In this document: piece by piece, positions 1 through 8,431 of the stretch
How positions within the stretch are numbered: position 1 is the first letter of the stretch
How the letters are laid out: each line of letters opens with the position of its first letter
NCBI GenBank assembly: GCA_965243775.1
Contig: CBDEWF010000075.1
Span: 142,601-206,600, forward strand
From: Sansalvadorimonas sp965243775
GTDB taxonomy: Bacteria > Pseudomonadota > Gammaproteobacteria > Pseudomonadales > Endozoicomonadaceae
Direction of reading: 5' to 3'
DNA length: 64,000 nt
Notes under the pieces: model-generated
The model's input: the letters and a program-made list of their open reading frames with translations, nothing else
What the model was told of the DNA's origin: nothing
Database searches by the model: none
Translations under genes and position numbers: made by a program

Positions 1-248
1 TCTGCAAAGGAGCCATGACAGATGCGAAAACGTTTATCCTCTTCCATCAGGGTCTCGCCAAAGCCCACAGCCACTGGGTCTTTATCAATACCAGTCAGCA
101 GGCCATGTTCATTTAACTGGGACAGGATCAGCCGACTATGACCACCCCGCCCGAATGTTCCATCGATGTAATGCCCTTCAGGCTTCCGGATAAGACAATC
201 GACTGCCTCATCCAGCAACACGGTTGCGTGCTGAAACTGCTTGCTCAT
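1..248 (-). CDS. rsmH: 16S rRNA m4C1402 methyltransferase RsmH, N-terminal part (cut by window edge)
   Basis: Only the first 82 or so codons are in the window; the gene runs off the left edge. The translation starts MSKQFQHATVLLDEAVDCL and contains the SAM-binding signature DGTFGRGGHS followed by GIDKDPVA, both typical of RsmH (MraW). The enzyme N4-methylates C1402 of 16S rRNA in the ribosomal P site; RsmI, also in this window, adds the 2'-O-methyl to the same base. The ATG lies 2 bp after the mraZ stop, so the two genes are co-transcribed as the start of the division and cell-wall cluster. The family identity is clear. Confidence 0.95.
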   Translation of the reverse strand, partial: MSKQFQHATVLLDEAVDCLIRKPEGHYIDGTFGRGGHSRLILSQLNEHGLLTGIDKDPVAVGFGETLMEEDKRFRICHGSFA

Positions 249-250
249 AT

Positions 251-706
251 TTACAATGACAATGTCTGTAACTCTTCGGGAGTCGCCACGCCTTCCCCGG
301 TTTCCTTCAGGTAGGCATCACGCCGTTCATGCCAGCACTCTTCATCCCAGAGTTCGAATTTCTTGCCCTGCCCAAGCAAAACAGCCTTTTTAGTCAGCCC
401 TGCGTATTCACGCAACAAGGGAGGAATCAAAATCCGGCCATTACCATCCATTTCCAGATCTGTAGCATGGCCGATCAAAAGCCGCTGGATTCGTCGAGTC
501 ATAGGGTGAAAGCTGGGGAGTGCCTCAATTTTGGCTTGAATCTGTTCCCACTCATCTACGGGATAAATAAGCAGGCAAGCCTCTTCAGTATCAATGGTGG
601 CGACAAGGCGTCCGCTACAACGCTCTGACAATATAGAACGATAACGAGTCGGCACTGCCAACCGTCCTTTCGCATCCATATTCAGTGCATTGACACCACG
701 AAACAC
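251..706 (-). CDS. mraZ: Transcriptional regulator MraZ
   Basis: This 151-residue protein has the two SpoVT/AbrB-type swapped-hairpin repeats of MraZ, visible as DAKGRLAVP near residue 11 and DGNGRILIP near residue 87. MraZ forms a ring-shaped oligomer that binds TGGG repeats in its own promoter and represses the dcw cluster. The start is GTG, chosen because a strong GGAGGA Shine-Dalgarno sits 6 bases upstream and the N-terminus (MFRGVNALN) matches the family. Four TGGN repeats lie just upstream, so autoregulation is expected. rsmH follows after 2 bp. The length is normal for the family. Confidence 0.96.
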   Translation of the reverse strand: MFRGVNALNMDAKGRLAVPTRYRSILSERCSGRLVATIDTEEACLLIYPVDEWEQIQAKIEALPSFHPMTRRIQRLLIGHATDLEMDGNGRILIPPLLREYAGLTKKAVLLGQGKKFELWDEECWHERRDAYLKETGEGVATPEELQTLSL

Positions 707-736
707 GCGTCTTCCTCCACCTTATACCAACAGCAT

Positions 737-808
737 CCCAAATTGCCCCACAATTATCCACTTTGACCCACTGTATCACACTATAGAAATACGCAAAACC
801 CGGGTCAA
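737..808 (-). promoter_or_regulatory. mraZ promoter and MraZ operator
   Basis: On the minus strand a sigma70-type promoter reads -35 TTGACC (803-808), a 17-bp spacer, and -10 TATAGT (780-785). Directly downstream are four direct repeats TGGG, TGGA, TGGG, TGGG (767-770, 757-760, 747-750, 737-740) with an exact 10-bp period. This is the arrangement known to bind MraZ, one subunit per helical turn. Placement just after the start site fits repression by MraZ of its own operon. Confidence 0.85.
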
Positions 809-1123
809 TTCCGGACACGGGACATATTTCCCTTGAAAATTAGTGGGTTAAATGATGAAAAAATTCAAAGGACAAAAGAAAACTTCAAGAAAATGAAATA
901 TATGCCCTGATGATGTGAGATTTCAGGTGACTCTCGCCAGAACCCGATCAACGGCAATGGTTAATAAAGGTTTGCGAATTTATCTCAAAGAAGACTAAGG
1001 GCCTGCACAAAACAGACAATAAGTGGACACAAAACAACTATAAGCAGGAAGCACCACTCATCCCAAACCAAGAAAACAGCACTTTGTCTGGCAACGGCAT
1101 CTTCATAACAAAAAGGGAGAAGA
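809..1123. other. Intergenic stretch, no gene seen
   Basis: This gap separates the mraZ promoter from the 3' end of rnpB. It is A-rich on the plus strand. No open frame with a ribosome binding site and no convincing hairpin terminator for rnpB was found. Confidence 0.5.
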
Positions 1124-1515
<392 letters not shown>

Positions 1516-1518
1516 CGG

Positions 1519-1547
1519 AGAATACCGGAACCAAACCTTCAGCTCAA
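1519..1547 (-). promoter_or_regulatory. rnpB promoter
   Basis: On the minus strand -35 TTGAGC (1542-1547) is followed by a 17-bp spacer and -10 TATTCT (1519-1524). A start about 6-8 bases downstream would coincide with the 5' end of the RNase P RNA P1 helix. Confidence 0.6.
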
Positions 1548-1639
1548 GCTCATAGTTCCGAATACTTTTCCAGCCATCCACTTACACCTATTCAGAAGAA
1601 GGAACCCACAAATCCTGGAGGGAGAAAGTACCCAGGCTC

Positions 1640-2488
1640 TCAACGCTCTTTCAGAGCCAGTCCCGCCTTATACAAAAGCTTCGGTTTTATTCCTGTCAGT
1701 TTTGCAGCCAGTTGACTGGCCTGTTTCATCGGCAGTTCACCAACAAGCGTTTCAAGCACTTTCATAGCTTCAGGAGGAACTGCGTCATCCCCCAACTCTT
1801 TCTGCTCAGCTCCCTGCACCAGAACCACAAACTCACCCCGGCGCTGATTTTCATCTTGCTCCAGCATCCCCTGCAGCTCAGCGACACTTCCGGACAAAAC
1901 TGTTTCAAAGGTCTTGGTCAACTCCCTTGCCAGCACCACCTTACGATCACCACCCAGCTCAACCGCCATATCCTCCAGCATATCTACGATACGATGGGGT
2001 GACTCATACACAATCCAGGTATGGGGAAAATCAGCCAGCTCAACCATACGCTTACGACGCCCCGCCCCTTTGGCCGGAAGAAAACCCTCAAAGAAAAAAC
2101 GATCAGAAGGAAGGCCAGAAACACTCAGCGCAGCCACCATGGCACAGGCACCCGGTATCGGAACGACTCGAATCCCCGCCTCACGCACAGCATTGACCAG
2201 ATGATATCCAGGATCAGAAATCAGAGGAGTTCCAGCATCCGATACCAGAGCTACAGACTCCCCAGCCCGCAAACGCTGGACAATCTGCTCACTTCGACTG
2301 CGCTCATTGTGATCATGACAGGCAATCAGGTTTCCCCTGATACCAAAATGATTAAGCAACCGGGACGTATGACGGGTATCTTCAGCGGCAATTATATCCA
2401 CTTCCTCCAGTATCTCCTTGGCCCGGGGAGACAGATCATTTAGATTACCAATTGGTGTTGCCACTATATAAAGACAACTTTCACTCAT
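1640..2488 (-). CDS. rsmI: 16S rRNA C1402 2'-O-methyltransferase RsmI
   Basis: This 282-residue protein is a tetrapyrrole-methylase-fold enzyme. It begins MSESCLYIVATPIGNLNDLS, the RsmI/YraL signature, and has AEDTRHTSRLL near residue 35 and SDAGTPLISDPG near residue 83, which form the SAM and substrate pocket. It methylates the 2'-OH of C1402 of 16S rRNA. It is divergent from lpoA across a 145-bp gap, as in E. coli and Pseudomonas. The length and motifs are normal. Confidence 0.96.
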   Translation of the reverse strand: MSESCLYIVATPIGNLNDLSPRAKEILEEVDIIAAEDTRHTSRLLNHFGIRGNLIACHDHNERSRSEQIVQRLRAGESVALVSDAGTPLISDPGYHLVNAVREAGIRVVPIPGACAMVAALSVSGLPSDRFFFEGFLPAKGAGRRKRMVELADFPHTWIVYESPHRIVDMLEDMAVELGGDRKVVLARELTKTFETVLSGSVAELQGMLEQDENQRRGEFVVLVQGAEQKELGDDAVPPEAMKVLETLVGELPMKQASQLAAKLTGIKPKLLYKAGLALKER

Positions 2489-2633
2489 ATAAAACCTTTC
2501 TCTTAATGCCTTTCACCGTGAAAAGCGTACCGCACCGGGAATATTACCCCCGATTTTCTGGAGCCCTTGTGTTGACTCAGTTAGAATCCCTGTAAACAGA
2601 AACTGTCATATAGTCTGAAGGTCACTGTAATCT

Positions 2634-4514
2634 GTGAATTCAAATACTTGGCTTAGAACAGCACTGCTGTCACTACCACTGATTCTGCTGGCAGCCTGCA
2701 CATCATCTCCCAGGATTGAACCGGTTCCCCAAAGCACCCCGGCAAAACCTGCTGCCTCCACGGTAGACACCCTGACACTCACTGCCAGTCGGGTAACAGA
2801 ACCACGTCGCAGCCAGCTGTATTTGCAGGCTGCAACCTCACTGGGCACCCAAAATCCACAAAGAACCCTGAGCCTGCTAAGCTTGGTTGACACAGCAAGT
2901 CTGTCCAACCAGGAGATTGCCAGCTACCTGCTACTGAATGCAGCACTGCGAATAGACAGCGAAAACCCTAGTCAAGCCCGTGACTGGCTGGACACTATCT
3001 ACCGCCCAACTTTAAACCCTGAGCAAAAGCGGCGGTATGACACCCTCCAGGCCACCTTGGCTAACCTGGAAGGCAATCACCGGGAAGCCGTTATCCACTG
3101 GGGCAACGCCATCAACAGCTTAAAAACAGATGCGCCCGCCGATCTCTACAGCAATCTCTGGCAGAGCCTGCTGCAAGAGAACAGTGAAACACTGAAAAAC
3201 TTACTAAGCCAGGGTATGAGTACAGAACTGAAACCATGGCTGGAGCTGGCCATTATTTACCGCAGCCCGGAAGAACTCACCCACCAGCTGGAACAACTTG
3301 AGCAATGGCAGAACCGCTGGGCCGGTACAGCCGCTTACCGCAACATGCCCAAAGCGATCTCTACACTGCAGACTACCCCTGCCTATCAACCGAGGCGCAT
3401 TGCCTTGCTGCTACCGGTGTCCGGTCCCCAAAGCTCTGCCGGAGAAGCCGTTCGTGACGGTTTCATGGCCGGCTATTATCAGGCTCTCACCAACAATGGA
3501 GCACTGCCGGAAATTTCCATTTATGACACCTTTGAAGCAAATGCCGCCGAACTGGCACAGCTGGCCCAGAACGAAGGAGCCGAACTGATTATTGGCCCAC
3601 TTGGCCGCAATGCAGTCAGGCAGAGTCTGGAGGACAGCGCCATTACAATTCCCCAACTCATCCTGAACCAAATCCCTGAACAAACAGCAGGTAAACAGAG
3701 CCGACTATACCAGTTCGGTCTCTCATCCGAATACGAAGCCAGACTAGCAGCCGAGAGAGCCTGGCAGGACGGTTATCGCAGGCCAATTATCATCTCCCCC
3801 GACAATGAGTGGGGTAACCGGGTTGTAACTACATTTAGAGAAACTTGGGAAGAAATGGGCGGCAAAATCCTCAACAACCGCACCTTTACCGGCAAGGGGG
3901 ACTATAACAGCTCTGTCAGCGAAGCCCTACTGGTCAACAACAGCATCAAGCGGGCTAACAACCTGACCAGATTACTGGGACAAAAACTGGATTACACCCC
4001 ACGCCGCAGAGAAGATGTGGATATGGTGTTTATTGTCGGCACACCCAGCCAGGGACGACAGTTAAAGCCCGCCCTTGATTTCTACTTCGCTTACAACCTT
4101 CCGGTCTACACTGTATCCAGCATGTACAGCGGAGAGATTGACTCGGTACAGGATCGAGATCTTAACGATGTCCGCATCCCCTTGATGCCATGGCTGGTTG
4201 AGCAGCCATCAACAACCCAGACCACTATCCAGAAAAACTGGGGCAACAGTGAAGGACCACTTGCGCCTTTATATGCCCTTGGCTCAGACGCCTGGAGAAT
4301 CTATCCGCGCCTTGAGCAGCTGACCCGATCAGAGGGGGCACAGATGTTTGGTGCCACCGGCACCCTGTCCATTTCCAGCAAGCGCGAAGTTGAGCGCGAA
4401 CTGGGCTGGTTCTATTTTCGCAACGGCCGCCCCACCCCACTGAGCAGGGAGCGCAGCATGCATCCAAATAAAGAAAATGTTCTGGAAAGCGAAAGTTCAC
4501 AATTCAGCGGGTAA
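2634..4514 (+). CDS. lpoA: Penicillin-binding protein activator LpoA
   Basis: This 626-residue outer-membrane lipoprotein has a signal peptide ending in the lipobox LLAAC (Cys about residue 22). The first half is helical and TPR-like. The second half is a periplasmic-binding-protein fold, visible from RRIALLLPVSGPQSSAGEAV (about residue 256) through ELIIGPLGRNAV and IISPDNEWGNRV. LpoA stimulates the class A peptidoglycan synthase PBP1A. The start codon is GTG. The 3' end overlaps yraN by 38 bp, so translation of the two is probably coupled. The position upstream of yraN, diaA and dolP is the standard order. Confidence 0.93.
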   Translation: MNSNTWLRTALLSLPLILLAACTSSPRIEPVPQSTPAKPAASTVDTLTLTASRVTEPRRSQLYLQAATSLGTQNPQRTLSLLSLVDTASLSNQEIASYLLLNAALRIDSENPSQARDWLDTIYRPTLNPEQKRRYDTLQATLANLEGNHREAVIHWGNAINSLKTDAPADLYSNLWQSLLQENSETLKNLLSQGMSTELKPWLELAIIYRSPEELTHQLEQLEQWQNRWAGTAAYRNMPKAISTLQTTPAYQPRRIALLLPVSGPQSSAGEAVRDGFMAGYYQALTNNGALPEISIYDTFEANAAELAQLAQNEGAELIIGPLGRNAVRQSLEDSAITIPQLILNQIPEQTAGKQSRLYQFGLSSEYEARLAAERAWQDGYRRPIIISPDNEWGNRVVTTFRETWEEMGGKILNNRTFTGKGDYNSSVSEALLVNNSIKRANNLTRLLGQKLDYTPRRREDVDMVFIVGTPSQGRQLKPALDFYFAYNLPVYTVSSMYSGEIDSVQDRDLNDVRIPLMPWLVEQPSTTQTTIQKNWGNSEGPLAPLYALGSDAWRIYPRLEQLTRSEGAQMFGATGTLSISSKREVERELGWFYFRNGRPTPLSRERSMHPNKENVLESESSQFSG

Positions 4515-4860
4515 GAGCGCCGAAGATCAGGCACTCATATTTCTCCGCAGGCAGGGCATGACCCTGCATGCAAGAAATTACGCCTGTAGAGCCGGAGAAC
4601 TTGATCTTGTTATGCAGGACGGGCAGGCTCTGGTATTTGTGGAAGTGAGATTTCGCAAAAGCAGTCGATTCGGTTCTCCAGCAGAATCCGTTGATTACCG
4701 CAAATGTCAGCGGTTGATGCGAACAGCGCAGCACTATATGCAAACTTATAATCTCACTGACCAACAACCATGTCGCTTTGATATAATCTCGATTCAACCG
4801 GATGAGAGCCGCGGCAATGTTTTCTCAGTCAACTGGATCAGGGATGCCTTCAGAACTTGA
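4477..4860 (+). CDS. yraN: YraN/UPF0102 family endonuclease-like protein
   Basis: This 127-residue protein has the restriction-endonuclease-like fold of the UPF0102 family: GELDLVMQDGQALVFVEVRFR (about residues 41-61) carries the E, D and ExR/K-type acidic and basic residues of the putative nuclease site. The cellular role is not well established. It overlaps the end of lpoA and precedes diaA. The Shine-Dalgarno is weak, consistent with coupling to lpoA translation. The length matches the family, including the C-terminal WIRDAF motif. Confidence 0.9.
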   Translation: MFWKAKVHNSAGKSAEDQALIFLRRQGMTLHARNYACRAGELDLVMQDGQALVFVEVRFRKSSRFGSPAESVDYRKCQRLMRTAQHYMQTYNLTDQQPCRFDIISIQPDESRGNVFSVNWIRDAFRT

Positions 4861-4941
4861 ATCCAATTAATTTAGCCGACCAACCATCTGAGAGAAAGCA
4901 ACTTCCGGACGGACAGAAGCGGATCACCAGGACATCGTGAC

Positions 4942-5529
4942 ATGCTTGACCATATTACCAACCACTTTTCTGACAGCATTGACGCCAAGATCCGCGCAGC
5001 CGAGGATCTCCCTCCGCTTATTGCTCAAGCTGCAGAGCTGATGGTTCACTCTCTTGTCAATGAAGGCAAGATTCTGGTTTGTGGCAACGGCGGGTGTGCT
5101 GCTGCTACCCAACATTTTTCATCAGAGCTGTTGAACCGCTTTGAGAGGGAGCGCCCCAGCCTGCCAGCTATTGCACTGACCACAGACACATCGACACTGA
5201 CATCCATTGCCAACGACTACAGCTACAACGAAGTTTTCTCCAAACAAATTCGGGCTCTGGGTCAGCCAGGGGATATCCTTCTGGCTATTTCATCCAGCGG
5301 TCACTCCCCTAATGTTGTTCAGGCCATTCAGGCCGCTCATGACCGCGAGATGACTGTTATAGCACTGACCGGCATGGATGGTGGTAACTGCGCGAGATTG
5401 TTACACCCTGAAGATGTAGAGATCAGGGTCACCAACCAGGTTACCGCCCGCATTCAGGAGGTACACCTTCTAACCTTGCACTGTCTGTGTGACCTGATTG
5501 ACGAATATCTGTTTGGAAGCTCTGAATAA
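4942..5529 (+). CDS. diaA: DnaA initiator-associating SIS-domain protein DiaA
   Basis: This 195-residue protein is a single SIS (sugar isomerase) domain: CGNGGCAAATQHFSSEL (about residues 48-64) and AISSSGHSPNV (about 115-125). It resembles both GmhA phosphoheptose isomerase and DiaA. The yraN-diaA-dolP context favours DiaA, which binds DnaA as a homotetramer and promotes timely replication initiation. A GmhA-like isomerase activity cannot be excluded from sequence alone. Confidence 0.88.
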   Translation: MLDHITNHFSDSIDAKIRAAEDLPPLIAQAAELMVHSLVNEGKILVCGNGGCAAATQHFSSELLNRFERERPSLPAIALTTDTSTLTSIANDYSYNEVFSKQIRALGQPGDILLAISSSGHSPNVVQAIQAAHDREMTVIALTGMDGGNCARLLHPEDVEIRVTNQVTARIQEVHLLTLHCLCDLIDEYLFGSSE

Positions 5530-5534
5530 GCCCA

Positions 5535-5588
5535 GGAGCCTGTCGAACTTAACCGACCGTAGCGAGAAAAAGTCCGCCAGACTTCTGA
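5535..5588. repeat. Dispersed palindromic repeat, family 1, copy A
   Basis: The segment begins GGAGCCTGTCGAACTTAACC and continues CGACCGTAGCGAGAAAAAGT. It matches nearly base for base the element at 38914-38963 and partly those at 33137-33175 and 32746-32907. It lies between diaA and dolP. This copy has lost part of the perfect stem seen at 38.9 kb. Confidence 0.75.
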
Positions 5589-5657
5589 GCGAGCAAAAAA
5601 TATTCTTTCCATTACATTGGAAAAAGATACTTCGAAGATTAAAAACAAGGAATCACA

Positions 5658-6230
5658 ATGAAAGCCTTTATGCCAACATTAGTCTGCACACTGGCTTTAA
5701 TAAGCGGATGTGCAACAACAATCTCAGCTGTTCACGAAGGGCCGATCGCATCAAATCCGGGCACCCGTAGCCTGGGCGCCTGGGTGGACGACCAAAACAT
5801 TGAGACAGTTATCAACGTCAATCTCAACAAGGCGTCAGACGGAATTTTCAAAGGCAGCCACGTTGTAGTCACCAGCTTTAACGGTTATGTTCTTCTTGCC
5901 GGACAGGTCGCAAGTGAGCAACTCAAAGCGCAGGCAGAACAGATCACCCGGGATGTAAAAAAAGTTCGCAAGGTTTATAACGAACTGGAAATCGCCGGAC
6001 CAACTACCCCTTTGGTTCGTGCCGGAGATAGCTGGATCACCACCAAGATCAAAGCGAACATGACTGCCGCCGAAGGTTTTCCCGCCTCTCGCATTAAAGT
6101 GGTTACAGAGAATGGTACTGTTTATCTAATGGGACTGGTCACCACCCATGAGGCCGACCAGGCAGTCGACATTGCCAAGAAATCCTATGGTGTTCAGAAG
6201 ATTGTAAAAGTCTTTGAGTATGTTCGCTGA
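5658..6230 (+). CDS. dolP: BON-domain outer-membrane lipoprotein DolP (YraP)
   Basis: This 190-residue protein has a lipoprotein signal peptide with lipobox ISGC (Cys about residue 18) and two BON domains, about residues 48-113 and 126-190, with the paired glycine motifs SFNGYVLLAGQV and ENGTVYLMGLV. DolP binds anionic phospholipid, localises to the division site and supports outer-membrane integrity and BAM function. A good AAGGA ribosome site precedes the ATG. A strong terminator follows at 6257-6292. Confidence 0.92.
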   Translation: MKAFMPTLVCTLALISGCATTISAVHEGPIASNPGTRSLGAWVDDQNIETVINVNLNKASDGIFKGSHVVVTSFNGYVLLAGQVASEQLKAQAEQITRDVKKVRKVYNELEIAGPTTPLVRAGDSWITTKIKANMTAAEGFPASRIKVVTENGTVYLMGLVTTHEADQAVDIAKKSYGVQKIVKVFEYVR

Positions 6231-6256
6231 CCGATAGCCTGAACAGCCAGACAAGA

Positions 6257-6292
6257 CAAAGCCCGCACCCTATGGTTGCGGGCTTTGTTTTA
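6257..6292 (+). terminator. Rho-independent terminator after dolP
   Basis: A perfect 11-bp stem, CAAAGCCCGCA with TGCGGGCTTTG, closes a 9-base loop and is followed by TTTTAT. It ends the lpoA-yraN-diaA-dolP transcript and lies between dolP and convergent sspB. Confidence 0.92.
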
Positions 6293-6336
6293 TCCGAAAG
6301 ACAAATTCACCCAGATGGCTTTACCCAAACCGCCAA

Positions 6337-6822
6337 TTATTTAACAACTTTCAGCGAAGGGCGCCCTTTGGGGCGGGAAGGCTTTTCCGAGTCGCCCACT
6401 TTTTGATCAGGCTGGTCTGACTCTTTAGCACCAGGCACGGATTCCAGTTTCGGTACGGAGTCATGCTCCGGGTTTTCAACAGGCTCCAGCTCAACAGGTT
6501 CAGGCCGCTGCTCCATCTCAAACACCATGCCCTGACCGTTTTCCTTGGCATAAATCGCCATGACAGCAGCAACAGGCACACTGACATCACAGGACTTGCC
6601 ACCAAATCGAGCCATAAAAGAAATAGCATCATTTCCAAGCTCCAGCTCCCTGACAGCCATGGGTGACACATTCAGAACAACCTGATCTTCCTCTGTGAAC
6701 TGAGGAGGGACACAGACCCCCTGCCAGTGGGAGTCAACCAGCAGATAAGGTGTACATTCGTTATCTACAATCCAATCGTACAGCGCCCGGATAATATAGG
6801 GACGACTGCTTGTCATACTCAT
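6337..6822 (-). CDS. sspB: ClpXP specificity-enhancing factor SspB
   Basis: SspB tethers ssrA-tagged and other substrates to the ClpX unfoldase. The N-terminus TSSRPYIIRALYDWIVDNE matches the SspB dimer core, followed by ECTPYLLVD and FMARFGGKS; the acidic C-terminal tail ends GRPSLKVVK, which matches the ClpX-binding tail. The start at 6822 (MSMTSSRPY, 161 residues) is preferred over the longer frame from 6843 because GGAG lies 7 bases upstream and the shorter N-terminus fits the family. It follows sspA, but a terminator separates the two genes. Confidence 0.93.
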   Translation of the reverse strand: MSMTSSRPYIIRALYDWIVDNECTPYLLVDSHWQGVCVPPQFTEEDQVVLNVSPMAVRELELGNDAISFMARFGGKSCDVSVPVAAVMAIYAKENGQGMVFEMEQRPEPVELEPVENPEHDSVPKLESVPGAKESDQPDQKVGDSEKPSRPKGRPSLKVVK

Positions 6823-6852
6823 CAAGTGACTCCAATCACACATTATTTACTG

Positions 6853-6885
6853 CAAAAAAAAGGGAGTGCACAACCACACTCCCTT
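6853..6885 (-). terminator. Terminator between sspA and sspB
   Basis: On the minus strand a 9-bp perfect stem (AAGGGAGTG with CACTCCCTT, 8-base loop) is followed by at least eight T. It lies 20 bp after the sspA stop, so sspB expression depends on read-through or its own promoter. Confidence 0.9.
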
Positions 6886-6906
6886 CAGTGTAATTCAAGA
6901 CCGATC

Positions 6907-7536
6907 TTACACCCGCATTTCTTTCTCAACCTCTGACAGGCTTTCACGGAAAGATTCCCGCTCAAACAACCTGTCAGCGTAAGCCAGGATACCCTTGGTC
7001 TGTCTTGGCAGTTCAATACCCAGCGCAGGCAGGCGCCACAGGATAGGAGCAACACAGCAATCCACCAGAGTAAACTCCTCACTCATAAAGAAAGGCTTTT
7101 CATTGAAGATCGGTGCAATACCGATCAGCCCTTCTCTCAGCTCTTTGCGAGCCTTGGCAACCGCAGCATCTTTACTGGCCGGACTGACAATAATATCTAC
7201 CAGTTGGCACCAGTCCTTCTGGATGCGGTGCATCATCAGACGACTTTGAGCACGAGTTACAGGATAAACCGGCAACAATGGCGGGTGAGGGAAGCGCTCA
7301 TCCAGGTATTCCATCATGACACCGGATTCATACAGCACCAGATCACGATCTACAAGAGTCGGAACAGTGTTGTAAGGATTGATGTCTGTGAGTTCCTGGG
7401 GCATGGCGTTAGGATCCACGTCCTGAATATCAACAGCAACGCCTTTCTCTGCCAGCACTATGCGTACCCGGTGACAGTAATGATCTGCCGGGTCAGAGAA
7501 GAAGGTCATTGAGGATCGCTTGGCGACTACGCCCAT
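6907..7536 (-). CDS. sspA: Stringent starvation protein A
   Basis: This 209-residue protein has the glutathione-S-transferase fold: an N-terminal thioredoxin-like domain (SMTFFSDPADHYCHRVRI, PYNTVPTLVDRDLVLYES) and a C-terminal helical domain ending in FRESLSEVE. SspA binds RNA polymerase with sigma70 and alters promoter choice in stress and stationary phase. The PHP region (FPHPPLLP, about residues 82-89), needed for activity in E. coli, is present. It lies between petABC and sspB, the common order in gammaproteobacteria. Confidence 0.95.
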   Translation of the reverse strand: MGVVAKRSSMTFFSDPADHYCHRVRIVLAEKGVAVDIQDVDPNAMPQELTDINPYNTVPTLVDRDLVLYESGVMMEYLDERFPHPPLLPVYPVTRAQSRLMMHRIQKDWCQLVDIIVSPASKDAAVAKARKELREGLIGIAPIFNEKPFFMSEEFTLVDCCVAPILWRLPALGIELPRQTKGILAYADRLFERESFRESLSEVEKEMRV

Positions 7537-7570
7537 CTATTTACCCCCGCCTGAGGTCTCAAGTTGAAAC

Positions 7571-7603
7571 AAAAACGCGCGCAATCAGCATATGATTACG
7601 CGC
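7571..7603 (-). terminator. Terminator after petC
   Basis: A 27-bp near-perfect inverted repeat (GCGCGCAATCA / TGATTACGCGC) is followed on the minus strand by GTTTTTG. It sits between the petC stop and the sspA start and would end the petABC transcript. Confidence 0.75.
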
Positions 7604-7645
7604 CAATCGCGGAATTCTACCAGAAAATCCACCAGATTATAGGAG

Positions 7646-8431
7646 TTAGTGTACGTCCTTCCAGTATTCCCGCTTCAGCAGGTAAGCCACAACAAAGAAG
7701 ATAGCCAGAAACATCAGCACATAATATCCGAGGCGCTGACGCTCAAGCTGCATGGGCTCGCCACTGTACGACAGGAAGTTCACCAGATCATACATGGCCT
7801 GATCATATTCCGCCGGAGTCATACTCCCCTTGATAGATGTGTCAGGTTCCAGACCGCAAAGCTTTTCACCAGTCAGCTTGTCACGCTGCGGCAGACCACC
7901 ATTACAGGTATCAACCTGTGCTCCCTGCAAATCCAGCAATACGTGGGGCATGGCCACATCCGGGAATACCTTGTTGTTCACCCCCCAGGGGCGTTTGGCA
8001 TCCAGGTAGAAAGTCCGCAGATAAGTGTACAGCCAGTCCGTACCGCGCACCCGGGCCACCAGGGTTAAATCCGGCGGTGCCGCACCAAACCAGTTGGCAG
8101 ACTCCTTGGGATCCATGCCGTTAGCCATCAGATCACCAATTTTACCGCCAGCCGGCATCAGATGCTCCTTCATCAGGTCATGGGGAATACCCAGATCATC
8201 CGCCACCCGCTCATAGCGCTGAAAACCTGTAGCATGACAGCCATAACAATAATTCATATAAGTCTTGGCACCACGCTGCAGGGAAGCCTTATTACTGATA
8301 TCAGGCTCCATACTATCCAGCGGGTACCCCCCTGATGCCGCAAAACTCCCCAGGGGCAGAACAGCAAACATCAGTACCGCTGTCGCTCTTACCAGCGATT
8401 TTGTTCTTTTGAGCAACTGTATTGTATTCAT
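7646..8431 (-). CDS. petC: Cytochrome c1 of the bc1 complex
   Basis: This 261-residue membrane-anchored cytochrome carries electrons from the Rieske protein to soluble cytochrome c. It has a signal peptide (VLMFAVLPLGSFA), one haem site CYGCH, a methionine-ligand region and a C-terminal anchor helix (YYVLMFLAIFFVVAYLL) followed by KREYWKD. The start at 8431 is chosen over an upstream in-frame start because it overlaps the petB stop by one base (TAATG), as expected in a coupled operon, and gives a normal signal peptide. Confidence 0.95.
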   Translation of the reverse strand: MNTIQLLKRTKSLVRATAVLMFAVLPLGSFAASGGYPLDSMEPDISNKASLQRGAKTYMNYCYGCHATGFQRYERVADDLGIPHDLMKEHLMPAGGKIGDLMANGMDPKESANWFGAAPPDLTLVARVRGTDWLYTYLRTFYLDAKRPWGVNNKVFPDVAMPHVLLDLQGAQVDTCNGGLPQRDKLTGEKLCGLEPDTSIKGSMTPAEYDQAMYDLVNFLSYSGEPMQLERQRLGYYVLMFLAIFFVVAYLLKREYWKDVH

